Shown piece by piece: positions 20,414 through 33,381 of a stretch of 64,000 bases of DNA. The notes beneath the pieces were generated by a model, which was not told the DNA's origin, made no database searches, and worked only from the letters and a program-made list of their open reading frames with translations. The stretch's first letter is position 1. The number at the start of each line of letters is the position of its first letter. The translations under genes were made by a program, and so were the position numbers. This stretch comes from Daedaleopsis sinensis (lineage: Eukaryota; Basidiomycota; Agaricomycetes; Polyporales; Polyporaceae): NCBI GenBank assembly GCA_033807695.1, contig CM066307.1, positions 1,984,001-2,048,000 of the forward strand. Reading direction: 5' to 3'.

Positions 20414-20778
20414 TTACTTCTTCAAGAGCGCTTTGACCTCCGGGAGGATGCTCTTTATGAAGTCCTCCGTAGTGTGCGCCGGCGTCCAGCCGATGGACCT
20501 GCCCCGGTCCGCCTTGCAGCGCGAGTTCGAGCCGTTGTACCAGCCCCCGTACTCGCTCCCCCAGTACTTGACGAACTCGTCGACGGTGAACGGCGTCGGC
20601 TCCGCCTCCTCAGGCGCGGAGATGTCGAGCTCGACGAACGCGTCGCCGATCGCCTTGCTGATGTCGTACCAGCTGTGCTCGCCGCTCTCCCCGAAATAGA
20701 AGCCCTCCCAGCCGTGGCCGGTCTTGTCCGGGCTGCTGACGATCGCGTCGAACAGCACGATGTACAGCTGCGCGACTG
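20414..20778 (-). pseudogene. SDR last exon, 5'-truncated (unit 2)
   Basis: This is a copy of the remnant at 11812-12176, with the same intact last exon and the same loss of exons 1-4 inside intron 4. No difference in its protein sequence from the unit 1 remnant was seen. Confidence 0.9.
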
Positions 20779-23700
20779 CGGGTGTGCGTCAGCACGCTGT
20801 GGTCGATGTGAGCTGAGTCCAAGTAGGACCTATCGCAAACGGGGCGTTGATGAGGACCGGGACTTTGAGGGAGAGCAGGTTGGAGATCGTAGCGGCGACG
20901 ACTCGGAGCGCATAGTGCGCGAGGCCCGTAGATCTGACACACAACGAGACCCTAATACCCACTGCGGGATTTCTGTGTAGTACGGCATAGATTTATATAT
21001 TCACGACGCCTACGATACAACGTACATCCGTACTACAGGCTACTTCTGTGTTCCCGCTGCTGACGGCGCACGTCCCACTCTCACACCCCACCTCACCGGC
21101 TCCGGGCTAGGCAGCAAGTAGTACTGTACCCCACGCGCCCGGCCTGGCGCCGAGTGGCATGATCTACCTACGCACCACTACAATAGCCCCCGCGGACCCA
21201 AGTGCTATGTACCATGTGTCCCGAGAGTCCAACAGAGAACATTACTGTTCACGCGCAGAGACTACCGTCATTCTCCCACTGTTACAAAGTTGGGCGAATC
21301 ACATAGCATGCACCGTGTAGCTAACAGCGAGCCGCACCACTATATTAGACTCCGGGGACCGAAGTGCTACGTACCATGTGTCCCGTCCAACGGCACGGGC
21401 CCGGGAAACAGCCTGAGGCCGCCGAGGAGAGTACAATGCTGTCCGCGCACAGAGAATACATTCAGTCTTGCATAACAAAGTTAGGCCAATAAAATACCAC
21501 GCACCGTGTACTAGGTAATAACGAACATAAGCATCCGAAATCCCGAGCGCGGAGTCCGGTGTAACAGGTGTCTATCAGACGCATTCACCTACATATCCCT
21601 GTTAGTCTTCACGTGCGCAAATAAGAAAAATAAGATGTACGCACCACGTCTCCCCTGCGACGGTACGGTCCAGGCGGAATCGTCGTCGGTGTCACCCTCG
21701 ATCACGAGCCTTGAGACTGTGGTCAACGTGTCAGGAGTCGCGTCTGTACAAAGTGGGTGGACAACATACCATGTACCGCCGTACCGTAAGGCACAGTAGA
21801 GCGGCAGCTCGCGGTCCGCGACGCTGTGCAGCCATAAACCAGGGGTGTTCGTACGGTGAGAGGAGGGAAGGGGAAGAGGGAGGGGATGCAGTGGGAGTTC
21901 GACGAGTTCCTGCAGGCTTTATACCCCTCGTCATGGTCCGTGCCCAACGCTGTCCCCAACGGAATGCCGTGTGGGGTCGTCCGAGCTTCGGACGGGACCT
22001 AATGCGCTGGCCGTACGCGATGCACTTGGCCGCGCTTGGCCGGACTTCTACGCGAGTGGCTAAACACTAATCGGGAAGTTTGAGCGGCCAGTATCCAGAC
22101 GACACCCGTCCACTTGATGCACCTTATATTCCAAGCTCCCAATCGTGCTCTTGAGAAAGCATGAGCACACAGTAAGCTGTAAGTACCAAGATTCACCTAC
22201 AATCCAGAGTCGTATGAGGAGCCGCTTGACAAGGTCCGAATCTGCAGGTGTTGAACAAATTTGTCTTGCGGGCTGGTGCGTGCTCGCGTTGCAATTCCGT
22301 CATCTGTGATGAGAAATTTAGTCCAGGGACCGCCGTACGCTCGTTGCTAGACGGAATTAGCCACGGGTGGCTGTAATACAGTTGTATCATCTGGTAACGG
22401 TCAGGGTCGAATTTGCGAGGTATCTGAGTCATCTGAGTTGCTCGACGCCCGACACATCAGGCTTGTCGATCTTCCGGGGTCTGTAAATGCAATGGGCTGC
22501 TCTCCTCGTCCGCTGAGATTAGCTGCACTTTCACTGACCTGAGATGTGCAACTTGAAGGCTACGGACCGATAGTTAGTCGGCGGTGAACAAATGGTTGAG
22601 AGACGGTAAGACCGCGGGATCGAGATGCATTCCTTGCGAGATAAACGTCAGTGGATGGGAAGAGTCTGAGTGACACACTGTATACATGAGTACATACGAG
22701 ATTACGCAAGTGCGGGCTAACGTCACGGCCAACAGCGATGTAATCTCGGGAATCGCTTTGACGTTGGAGAGATCTAATCTCTCCGAAAACATGGAAGCGG
22801 GCGAGGTGGTGCGGTTGTGGCCTCCCAGGGTGCAGCGGACCAGTTCTGCTCCTGCTTCCCAAGTATCAGAACACTTGTCAGTGTCGTGCGTGGACGGTAC
22901 CATACTCGAGCATAATAGATACCAGCCTCACGCGCACCTGTAGCCAATGCTCAGCGCACGCCAAAAGAAGGCGGGTTACTGGCCTTCAACCGAGAGCGCA
23001 GTGCACATCGTGTCAGTTTGTTTTCGCACGGATAAGTATCGGCCGCGGACCTGACCGCTCGGGATTCCCCCACAACGCGCAACTGTCGACCTCCGACACC
23101 GCGTAGTTTTTGTAGACATGGAGACCCGTTTATCTCCATGATTGTGTACCGACACTGTCCAAATAGAGAAGTCGGCGAGTACGAGCGCAGGAACGTGGGC
23201 CGTGAGCCGCAACCGCAAGTGCATAGCTGGTCCCGTCGTTCGACACGGCAGCGAGAACGATCCCGTCTCCCTTCAGGAGCGAATCGCGAGGAGGGGCACA
23301 TATCTGTGCTGACATTTCGGGCGGGGTCAACTTTCAACGCTAACATACTCACATACATAATACCGTCACACAGGCACAACTTACACTACGAGGGACTGCG
23401 TGGGGCACACCACATCGCGCCGCTTCGTGCGTTCGAATTCTGTTGCGTAACGACACTGGTCCGACCGCGACGAGTACCATGCGACGGCCGGGGACCAGCT
23501 GCGTACGTATTCGTACTTACTCTCGCAATTTGGCTCATTGCTCCCGAACCACGCGAATCCGCACAGACGGGCCGAACGGGAACGAGGGCGTAAGCAGACA
23601 GCACTATGTACGAGCGGGCGGCGACGTACCGAGAGGTACATTGCCGAGAATATTTGAGGATCTGTATTGAGATCTGGGGTGAGTCAACGCGGACGCATTC

Positions 23701-26700
23701 ACACATTAGGCCCTTACGCGTGATGTGTGACACGTCTGCGGGGTCCGGAGACCTCACGACGTGTCGCCTTGCTCTGCACTCTTACCTCCATCGACCACAG
23801 CCCGTCCTCCGCCTCCCCCGACGTGAGCTAGCTGCTACACCCACCGTTCTCGATGTGCACCCGCCGCCGCCGCCGCCGCCGCCCGCTCCAGCTCGCGTTC
23901 CGGACCGCCACTCGTCGTCCTTGCATGCTGCTAGAGAACGGTACGTGCTCGCGCGAACAGAGATGCACGGGACTCACCTGAACGTCACCAGCACGCAGCT
24001 CGGCACGATGAGCTCCTTCCATGCGTTCGGCGCATCTGTGGACCTCGGAACGACCAGCGAGGGTACGTGCCGTCACCCGTGTCGGTTTTCCATCCGCGCT
24101 CCGGTCCGAGACGCAGTCGAGTCGTGAGCACGACTGGAGAGCGCGAGGAGCGCTCTAAACGCGTCCTCGTCGCCCATTCTTGCGGTTGACGGTCGTCAGA
24201 GTGCGGCGACGAGTGGAACGGAGTCGTCGGCCGGTATCTGACGGCCCTCTCAACTCATTCGCGGTACCGCGTACTCTGCGGTTGCCGCCCGGGATTTCTA
24301 CGTTCCGACTCGTCCTCAGAGCTGGGGAGCTCCCCAGCAGTCCTCGCGGCCCGGTCCTGCAGAACTTCGCAGGGATGATCGCGGTCTTCCCAGAACCGCG
24401 CACTCGGACGTGCTGGCGCACCAGAGGCGAGCGAGCCGCCGCCGCCGTGCGCTGACGAGTCAGCTCACATACACTGTGATGTCAGTGAGAGGACGTACCG
24501 TGGACGGTGCCCGAAGCCAAAGGAAACGTACCGTCCGAGCTCGCTCAACGAGTTCACGGTACGCGCTCGTTGCCCAGCCCTGCAGAACTCCGCAGGGATG
24601 ATCGCGGTCGTCCCGCAATCGCGCCCTCGGTCGTCATCCGGCGCACCACGCACGCTCTGCGCGAGTGCGAGCCGTTGCCGCTGTGCGGCGACTCAGCCCC
24701 CGTGCGCTGTCGCGTCAGCGAGAGGACATGCGAGCACGACTCACGTGAAGCCCTGGAGGGGCTTCGTCGTGAGCGCGGCCCGATGACGACGAGCTTTCCG
24801 AGCGGCGCTCGCAGAGTCCGCGGTACCGTGCTCGTGGCCCGACGCAGGGATGATCCCGGCGCACTCGGCCCTCGTCGAGCGGTGCTCCGGCGCACCCCGC
24901 ACGCTCTGAGTATGTCGGCAGATCCAGAGGTCAGCGGGGCTCCCGGCGGCTTGCGCGATGCGGACGGTACGCCGCTTGTCGCATGGTGACGTACCTGGTG
25001 CGAGTCGGTACGGTACGACAGACGTCGAGGATGAGCGGACGCGCCGCGAGCAGTGGTGCCCGCGGGAGACGCGGGCTCAGACGTCATGATCGCGGTCTTC
25101 TCCGCAGGCGGCACCGTGCACTCGGCTGCTGCCCATTGGCGTTGACGTCCCGGGGACTCGCTTGTGAGGTGCACGCGAGCCGGGTGGCATGGGAGTTGAG
25201 TGATTGTCATATCCCGCACATCTCGATGTACGCGGCCCGGAATGGGGCACTCACCTGAAATGCTAGCAGCTGCGGCGCCGAGGCGTCGCGGAGGCGTCAA
25301 TGGAGGGGAGCTCACCGGTACGTGCTGAATTCGTCATGCCCATATTGCGAACGCGAGGTCGCGGGTGGGAGAGCTCCGTGGAGAGAGGGTGAGGGAGTCG
25401 GAGCGAGGATGGTGGTGGCCGGAAATCACGAAGGACGCCCGCCGAATGCGTTCACCGTCCAATCCTAGCGGCTGGAGTCCCGGGCCTACGCGCTCCTTGT
25501 TGCGTTGTCGACGAGTCGCACTTGCTGCGGGATGGTACTGGAGGACACGCGCACGAGACTGTCAGAGCAAGTACCGGTGCGTGTGAAGTGTCACTAACCG
25601 CATTTTGCAGTGCGTTCGCAGCCTCCCATTTGGAGATGGTACGCCTCTCGGGGCGGGGCGGCTTGGAACCGTGAATGCCGACGGTGGCTACGGTACGTGC
25701 TCGCTTGTCAGTCCCTCCCGTGCGGTGCTCACGTCTATCAGGACGCGAGCGGAACGTCGCGAGGACGCATAATAGGCGCCCGCCATCGAAGCGTCTGCTG
25801 TGGCGTCCGCTCCGGCCGACTGTGATTGCGCGGAGAGGGGGAAGATGAACTCACCGGTGCGTGTGCTACGGATTTGCGGAGGTGGACGGCGGGCAGGAAG
25901 ACTGGGAGATCGGGGCGGATTGCGTTCGGAGATGGTGGTCGGGAGTCAAGGAGGATAGGCGCCCGTTCACGGAATGGATACGTGCGCTGTCGGTACGTGG
26001 CCTATTCTTGTGCGTTGGCGTCCCGAGCGAGGCTGCAGTCCGGACGACTGGCGTAGCGTGGAGAGGTGGCGGAGTGAAATGGCGGTTGGAGGAGCAGGAG
26101 GGGGACACTTACCGGTGAGTGCGTCCCTCTTGCGTGCGTGTCTGCATCAACATAGACGTCGCGGAGGGTGTACATGTCCATTCGTGCGGCGAGAAGAAGG
26201 CGGGAAGCGGGAACAGGGAGCATGGTGGTGGTCGGAAGTCAAGAAGGACGGCGGATAGGCGCCCATGTCAAGTGCGCGAACACGAGACGTTTGCGGTGGA
26301 TTCAGGCGGGGAGATCGGAGACGGGGTACGGGCGCGGGCAGGTGCATGTATTGTAGACGTTCTGTGCGTAGAGTACACGTCCGTAGAGTACATGTGCGTA
26401 GAGTACACGTCCGTATGAAGAGCACGAGCCAGAGTCCCGCCCGCCCTCTACTATGACAGCGCACGCTTTGTACACCCTTAGGTCCCAGAATACTATGACA
26501 GCGCACGCTTTGTACACCCTTAAGTCCCAGAAATCACACGCAATCCAAACGGTACAGATGCGTGCGCGAGGAGGCGGACGGGTGCGCGGACGGGGAGGCG
26601 CGAGACGGGCGTGGCGGCGCAGAGGGCAGCGCGCGGCTGCGCACGTCGAGAGCAGGCCAAGGAGGGAGCTTCGGTGCAGACGCGAGGGTCGAGTCGAGGG

Positions 26701-26879
26701 CGGGAGCAGAGGAAGCTGGGCGCAGGACGTGCGTCGACGTCTGTCGCAGGTGGCGTCTGCCCCGCGCGCGATCGGCAAACGGGCCGCGATCGGGCGTGTC
26801 TGTGCGGAGACGCGGCGAGTCCACGTGCACGCTCTCCCTCAAACCGCATTCTCCTGCCCATCCCCGCCGTCCTCGTCCT
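20779..26879. other. X domain, second copy (unit 2)
   Basis: Counterpart of 12177-18274 at an offset of 8602-8605 bases, with the same internal repeats. No complete gene was found. The stretch 26530-26972 is the upstream region of the intact third Pex26-like copy. Confidence 0.6.
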
Positions 26880-26972
26880 CGATGATGCCGGAGTCGGGCG
26901 TCCGCGCGGGTCCGCACTTGTTTCTGACGTTCACCTGCGACCGCCGACCACTTATATCACCAAACAGCGGCC

Positions 26973-29327
26973 ATGCCGACTGCGACCGCGACGATGACCG
27001 CCCCGTCTCTCCTATCTCTCAAGCCGTCTTCAGCGAACAACTATCCCGCCGCATCGTCGTCGTCGTCGTCCTCAGCCGCTGCCACTCTCCGTTCGCTCTA
27101 TCCCCGCGCCGCTCGCGCATTCCTCCAGCGCGATGTCGCCCTGACCCACTCACTTCTGACCTCTGCTCTCTCTCTGGTCGAACCACCTACCTCACTGGCG
27201 ACGACCAAGGACGCGCTCTCATCATACCGGCGGAAATGGGACATACTGAGAATCACATTCGAGACCACTCTTTATGCCTCCCCGCCCCCGACTCAAGACC
27301 CCGAAAGCCTCCCTCCGACCTTGCGCGCGAACCTCATGCTCACCCCTGAGCCCCTCATTGCAACACTACATGCGCGTTCGCTGCAGCTGTACACCCCGAC
27401 AGACCCTCCGCAAAAACCAACGTCCGCATTCCTCCCCGGACAGATCCTGGTCACCCTTGTTCTCGCCAGTCTCAAACTTGACTGTCCAGAAGTTGGTCGC
27501 AGCATGATAGAAGACTGGCTCGCGAAGCACGGGCAAGAGTCCGACGCGGACGATCCGAAGGCCTACTCGAAGGTGCTCGAGCTGTATTGCTTACACGTCC
27601 TGCCGCGACTTCAGGACTGGGTGTACGCAGAGGAGTTCTTGACATATGAGCGGGAGCTTCCCCACGACGTCCGCCAGGTACGTATCGCCGCATAAGCCTC
27701 ACCGGGGGCGTGGTCTGGCACGACGTGCAATAGCCGATTTCAAGGGTGCAAAATCTTTGCGAAATTGGTTGGAACATGAGACATTCCGGCCGATTTCTGA
27801 GAGATTCTCGAGCATTGGAAATTCTTCACTTCGAGAAGGTTTTTCCAGCCTGTGAATGGGAAAGTATAGATAACTGGGCCCAATGGCCGGAAAGTGTCTT
27901 GACGGTCTTCGTATCACGTTTGTGTCCTGCCACAGACCAACGGCTGCCACATTGTGCAATAGGACACGAAGACTGTTAGTCGATTGTCAAAACACTTTCC
28001 GGTTACAGGACCGAGTTACCTTTCCAACCACCCATTGACAAGCCTGGAGATCGTTCGAAATTGATGACCTCTCTGCCTTATGACATATCTATGAATTTGG
28101 CTGGAATGTCTCACTTACAACCCTGTTCCCCCTCAATTTCCGAGCCGTTGAGTTTGGCCATTGCACGTCGTGTGGTGCAACGACTCGTTACATTGTGATT
28201 ACGGCGTGATTACAATCCAAATATGAATTTCTTGTGTCAATGTGTTCCATCCTGGATACATCGTGGTTACATGCGACATTTGAAATGTATCCAGGATGTA
28301 ACACAAAGACACGGGATCATTTTGACTGTTTCTAGCATGTTGCACCGCGACACACGGGAGAAACAGGTGGATGTTGACCACGATGTGACCACGATGTAAC
28401 TGCTCGTTACATCTCCCAATGCCCCCGGTGCCTGCAACAAGAACATCGCTCATGCGCAATTCACTTATATAGCACCTCGTTGCCTCTCTCCGTCAACTGC
28501 GTACCGAAGCCGTCTCCGCCTCCCGCGTGCAAACAGCCATGTCCCCCGAACCCTCATCCTCAAACACCTCCCGCTCCGCGTCCCCCGCCCCCTCCGACTC
28601 CTCTGCATCCTCCTCATCGACCCACACCGCCACCCCACAGACCGTCCGCCCAGGCGTGTCCGGCCGCCTCTCCGGCGGCATCGCGCCCTTTACGCCCTCT
28701 CAATCACCCACGCCCAAACCACGCGAAGAGCGCGCAACCCCTCCGCACTCCGCGTCCTCGTCCAGTCTCGCGAGCACAGCAACCTCCCGCACCGTCACGC
28801 CACAGACGGCGGAGCGCGCACGCACAGGCAAGACGCGCCGCGGCTCCACATACGCTAACGGACACGCTAACGGGTACGCAGCCGAGCAGGAGCGCGCCGC
28901 ATCGCGCTCGCGGAGCAGCGCGCGGCCCGTGCCCCTGCCCACCGCCGCGAACCCGGTCATCAGGCGGACATCGTTCGGGGTCCCAGCGGCGGCGGAGGGC
29001 AGCGCTCTCGGGCGGGCGCCGTCGACGCTCGCGCTCCTCCGTGCGTCGCTGCAGAGTGTGCTGCAGAGCACCGGGCGCTCCCGCGTGCTCTTCTACGCGG
29101 TGCTTTTCATCGTCGTGCCCGTCGTCTCCTTCGTCCTCCGCCTGCAGCGCCGGCGCGCGATCGCCGGGGGGAACGCGGGCGCGGGTGCAGGTGGGCGCGC
29201 GGTGGATGCTGTGCGGCGACGGCTGCGCGGGACGGAGGGGCAGGGCAGCGTGCTCGGGAATCTGTGGGGAGAGGTCGCGCGTGCCGTGTTGGATACGGTG
29301 CGGATGGCTGGGCGAGGATTGGTTTGA
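26973..29327 (+). CDS. Tail-anchored Pex26/Pex15-like protein (unit 3)
   Basis: Exon 1 (26973-27677) and exon 2 (28473-29327) join in phase 0 to about 519 residues. The architecture matches unit 1: helical N-terminal domain, Ser/Pro-rich middle, one C-terminal membrane segment (VLFYAVLFIVVPVVSFVL) and the basic RLQRRR flank. It differs from unit 1 by several substitutions (for example MSPEPSSSNTSRSASP) and a three-residue loss in the SLAST stretch, so it is older or has been under separate selection. The intron is 795 bases because it holds two palindromic elements. This copy keeps both the native upstream region and the complete convergent SDR neighbour, so it is probably the ancestral locus. 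The peroxisomal role is inferred from architecture only. Confidence 0.72.
27719..28172. mobile_element. Foldback MITE, 454 bp, in the unit 3 intron
   Basis: The element is bounded by CACGACGTGCAATAGCC and GGCCATTGCACGTCGTG, a 17-base terminal inverted repeat with one mismatch, and flanked by TGG on both sides (27716-27718, 28173-28175). Inner arms also pair, for example GAGACATTCCGGCC with its complement near 28100 and GGAAAGTGTCTTGAC with a partner near 28000. The whole element therefore folds back. It is absent from the same intron in units 1 and 2. CAC...GTG ends with a 3-base target duplication are reminiscent of CACTA/CMC elements. It has no coding capacity. Confidence 0.85.
28176..28412. 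mobile_element. Palindromic MITE-like element in the Pex26-like intron (unit 3)
   Basis: This is a diverged copy of the element in the unit 1 and 2 introns, here directly next to the 454-base MITE. It contains a small internal duplication (GATGTGACCACGATGTAAC). Confidence 0.55.
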
Positions 29328-29614
29328 GCTTGGGGACAGAAACAGATTAATGCTATTTGGAGGGGCAGCAGTCATCACGGAGGGTGACACACGACCTTTA
29401 TGCAGCTACTCAAGTTATACGGTTTACCATACTAGCGAGGATTGTTTTAACCTCCGCATCTGTAATGTTCAGTGGTCGCCACATATACACTTCATGACTA
29501 CCACCGCAACTGGATTACTCGGTCGCAGCTGGGCATGCCAGGTAAGTAATTTAATTTCTGCTCATTGGCGTTAAGAACACAGCGTCGTAGATTCACCATG
29601 CCCTACTCAGGCCA

Positions 29615-30911
29615 TTACTTCTTCAAGAGCGCTTTGACCTCCGGGAGGATGCTCTTTATGAAGTCCTCCGTAGTGTGCGCCGGCGTCCAGCCGATGGACC
29701 TGCCCCGGTCCGCCTTGCAGCGCGAGTTCGAGCCGTTGTACCAGCCCCCGTACTCGCTCCCCCAGTACTTGACGAACTCGTCGACGGCGAACGGCGTCGG
29801 CTCCGCCTCGTCGGGCGTGGAGATGCCGAGTTCGACGAACGCGTCGCCGATCGCCTTGCTGATGTCGTACCAGCTGTGCTCGCCGCTCTCCCCGAAGTAG
29901 AAGCCCTCCCAGCCGTGGCCGGTCTTGTCCGGGCTGGTGACGATCGCGTCGAACAGCACGATGTACAGCTGCGCGACTGTGGATTGCGGGTGTGCGTCAG
30001 CACGCTGTATGGTCGTTGTAGAAGTGCTTCTAGGACCCACCGTCGTCGATGTGCACGTCCGGCCAGCGCGCCTTGCCCGCGCCGACGACGCCCGCACGCT
30101 TCCGGTCGAACGCGGCCTTGATGAGCGCGGGGACCTGGATAGAGTGCGGGTTGGAGACCCCGGCGTCGACGAGCGCGTGCTGCGCGACGCCGTAGATCGT
30201 GGACGGGATGACGATGTGCGTGCGCGCGAAGCCCTGCGTGTCCGCGTCGACGACGAGCAGGTCGACGTTCCGGTGCAGCGCGCTCGCGGGGATCGACTGG
30301 ATCTGCGCGACGTCGAGGTCGCTGTAGACCGTGTCCGTGACGTACTCGCCGCGCGCGTCGTCCGTGAGCACGCCCGTGCCCGACTGTGTGCGCGTGCGGG
30401 GGTGCTGAGCGCGAGGGAGGTGCGTGGGGTCACGGACGGAGCACTCACGGTGTGGATCAGGATCGGCAGATCGCCGACTTTCGCGTGCCTCTCCTTCAGC
30501 CCGCTGAGGAGGGCCTTCATGAAGGGTACATCGTCCGCGTCCGCCTTGAACAGCACTGGTTAAAGGGGGGCCACAAAGCACATACAGAGAGGATAAATCA
30601 CAATGTGGAAGACGACGTGGGATTGTACCGCGAGGTCATGAATCTTGTCGAGCTCCTGGTGCGTCCCGACGACGGCCTTCACGCCGAACTTGGACTCGAG
30701 GATCTTCGCCTTGTCGGCATTGCGGACGAGCACGGTGATGTCGAAGGTGTTCGCGCTGGGGTGGCTGAGAAGTTTGGCGAGGACCGCGCCACCGATGTAC
30801 CCTGGAGCCCAACGCGATGAGCACGAGATGGTGGTGGTATACCGGGTCAAGAATGGGAGGCGTACCAGTAGCGCCGGTCAAGAAGATAGAGGTTTTGCCG
30901 CTCTGAGCCAT
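29615..30911 (-). CDS. Extended/atypical SDR, complete (SDR2, unit 3)
   Basis: Five exons on the same plan as SDR1. It starts MAQSGKTSIFLTGATG at 30911, with intron 1 inside the glycine motif (then YIGGAVLAKLLSHPSANTF). Landmarks are DITVLVRNADKAKILESKFG, SGTGVLTDDARGEYVTDTVY, VVDADTQGFARTHIVIPSTI, AGVVGAGKARWPDVHIDDG, GHGWEGFYFGESGEHSWYDI and a C-terminus LPEVKALLKK. Intron 2 has a weak GTGATT donor. It is convergent with the Pex26-like gene ending at 29327. This is the only complete member among the three duplicated ends: units 1 and 2 keep just its last exon. The catalytic Tyr-X3-Lys is not evident, so reaction and substrate are unknown. Confidence 0.85.
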
Positions 30912-31411
30912 TTTTGTTCTCTGAAGCGAATTTGAGTAGGGTAAGTGTATTTCCGAGTTCGTGTGGCGGATGTGGTTAACGGTCACGAGATGACGGTCTA
31001 TGTTCTTCCTACCGCACGACTTATAGCTCGTCCTAGTAGGTGTGAGTAAGCGCTTTGTCATCCACTCAAGGTTGGCTTAGTGCGACGAGAAGTACTGGAA
31101 GTGTGCCGACGTAAGCAAATAGATAGAAGCATGGATACAGCTGATTCACTCACTTTCAAATTGTTTGTATCACCAACCTGAGACCAACACATAGTTCCGC
31201 AATACAAACTCGTACATCAAGACTCTGAGAAGCAGAGGCTGTGGCCCGTTCCTACGTGTAATGAACAGGCCTGAGCATTCTCACAGCTCGCTGCTAGGAA
31301 AACCCCGTAAAACTCCACATGAAAGTCCCGGGACGTCTTACGAAGGTGAGACCAACAGATTCGTAAGACGCTCCTACTCTTTCCATTATTTGTACGATAT
31401 CCAAGTAGTGT
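30912..31411. other. Intergenic region between SDR2 and the SDR pseudogene
   Basis: It should contain the SDR2 promoter. No gene or repeat was recognised. Confidence 0.5.
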
Positions 31412-32697
31412 TCAAGCGTTCAAAATCGCCTTGACCACGGCGCGTACTCCGCCAGTGAAGTCCGTCGTCGTGTGCTGCGGCTTCCAACCCAGGTCTCTGC
31501 GAGCGCGATCGGTACGACAAGGTACGTTCGCGAAGAGCATGAACGCGATCTGCTCGTTGCCAAAATACTGGACGCGTTCCTCCGGGGTCAGAAATGTCGG
31601 CTCCGCCGAGTTGTCCACCCGACCAATGGTAAAGAGTGCCTCCCTGATGGCCTTCACGACGTCATACATCGTGTTCTCATCCACCTCGACGAAGTAGTAC
31701 CCCTCGCGGCCGTGGCATATTTTCGCAGGGTTCGGAAGAACCTTGTCGAAGAGCAGATAGTAGAGTTTCGCCGCTGCGATGCCAGGATCAGTTGACATTG
31801 CTCCCGATTGGCGAGCGACATAATGATCCTGGACTCACTGTCGTTTATGTGAACATTTGATGTCACGTTCGCACCCTTGCCGACGATACCCCCACGTCCG
31901 CGTGCAGAGAACACATCCATGAACCACGGGATGGAGATGGAATGTTTGTGCGCGATTCTGGCGTCGAAGAGGGGCCCGTGGGCTGTGCCGTAGATCTGAT
32001 CTCGAACGGCGAGACGATATACGTACGTGCGTACCCATCCGTGTCTGCGGAGGTTACGAGCAAGTCCGTAGTGCGGTGCGGAACGTGGAGCAGAAGCGAT
32101 GTCGAGGTCTGAGGTGATGGTTGAGGAGGCGAACTCTCCACGAGCGTCGTTTATCAATGCGGCCGCGCCAGACTGCGACAGTAACAATATTAGACCGTCT
32201 ACCGAACGAGAGAAGCGGGGTAAGTGCGTACAGTGTGGATTAGGATGAGGGTGTCTCAAAGCTTCTCGTGCCTCTTTTTGAGTCCAGCGAGGATTGCCTT
32301 TATAGCACGTTCGTCGTCTGCATTATGGCCTACAGCCTTCGTCAGAGCATGTCAATCAGTACATGATCGCGGAGATACTCACTGTATTCACGACGATGTG
32401 CGAGTTCTTCACCAACTCAGAGAGCTTGTCCATATCCTGGAGGGAGCCAACTGAAACCTTGACAGAATAATTGCTCTGAACGGAGCCGTGCCTTCTCCGC
32501 GTGGCGAACCAGGGCGGTGATGTCAAACGTGCTCGCCTTCGGATGAGCCAGGATCCGCTGCAGGACAGAGCCCCCGATGTAACCTGTATATAGAGAGCGT
32601 CGGAGCGATCAGTATAAGACGATCATAAGAGGAGCATTGAACATACCGGTGGCTCCGGTAAAGAGAATAGATACTCTTTCGGGAGAGGAAGACATAT
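31412..32697 (-). pseudogene. SDR paralogue with frameshifts and an internal stop (SDR3)
   Basis: The five-exon SDR plan is recognisable, starting MSSSPERVSILFTGATG, then YIGGSVLQRILAHPKAST. The frame breaks in exon 2 near 32470-32485, where EKARLRSE and the expected NYSVKVSVGS lie in different frames. Exon 3 has a TGA after KKRHEKL (near 32265). Exon 4 shifts twice around RTTDLLVTSADTDGYARTYI, while the last exon is open (GHGREGYYFVEVDENTMYDV, DRARRDLGWKPQHTT). Four or more lesions make it a pseudogene. It is the most diverged family member here, so it is old and not part of the recent triplication. Confidence 0.85.
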
Positions 32698-33381
32698 AGA
32701 CTAACTTGAAGGGACTTATTGATGACCTGGGTGATATAGGATGGATTTGCAGCTGCTGGGATCTAACAAATCCCTCCTTCGCCCCCACCACGCAAGCTGA
32801 AGGCTGCCAGAAGAGTACGTCGCAAGGCGGCAACAGTTTCCCCACTTTCCCCTTCAGAACGAGGACGTTGACCGACCTGCCGGATCACAGCGAGGAGTCG
32901 GATATACGTGCCATTGGTGGAGTGCGAGTCTAGTTGAGTTTGCTGGATAGGAGGAGGAGGCGATCGGGGTATAACTTGTCACTCGACTCGCCCCTGCCAA
33001 GCACGTTATTCGAAAGTTAAGTGCTGCTTCGGATATGCGGCCTCCACATCGTTAGCCCTCGGATAGATACGAGAGGGATGAATTTGAGGCTAGAGACATC
33101 ATATGGTGGTAAGAGGAAAGCAGCGATCACCATTAGCGCCCCGTCGTTCGTCTTGAAAATACATGACCCTGGCATGAACTCAGCCATATTTCAGTGTTGC
33201 AGAAGCTCGCATACAGGGTACTCTCTGGAAGGCTTCTTGGAGTGATATATTCAACATAGCGACTTTCCGACCCGCGAAACCTGATCGTAAGTGCTTTGGG
33301 CTGTCTACTAGTTCTGCACTGAGTGCGGGCAGTGGCAAACGTCGCATTACTACTACTGCCCAAGCTCACGAGCTGGTCATA
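32698..33381. other. Intergenic region between SDR3 and SDR4
   Basis: About 680 bases with no recognisable gene. Short open frames on both strands carry no motif. Confidence 0.5.

Larger units (their letters stand above)
18275..26879. repeat. Tandem duplication unit 2 (about 8.6 kb)
   Basis: This is a second full copy of the 9525-18274 unit, joined head to tail to it. Differences seen: a 153-base deletion in the Pex26-like exon 1, a 9-base deletion at the second 42-bp repeat and an 11-base insertion near 24545. A 10-base deletion lies near 25207 and there are scattered single-base changes. Long blocks such as 19000-20180 and 20400-24400 look identical or almost identical. Confidence 0.95.

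Noticed and set aside
27699..27979. Short open frames inside the unit 3 intron
   Set aside because: They lie within the 454-bp foldback element and are absent from the sister introns.
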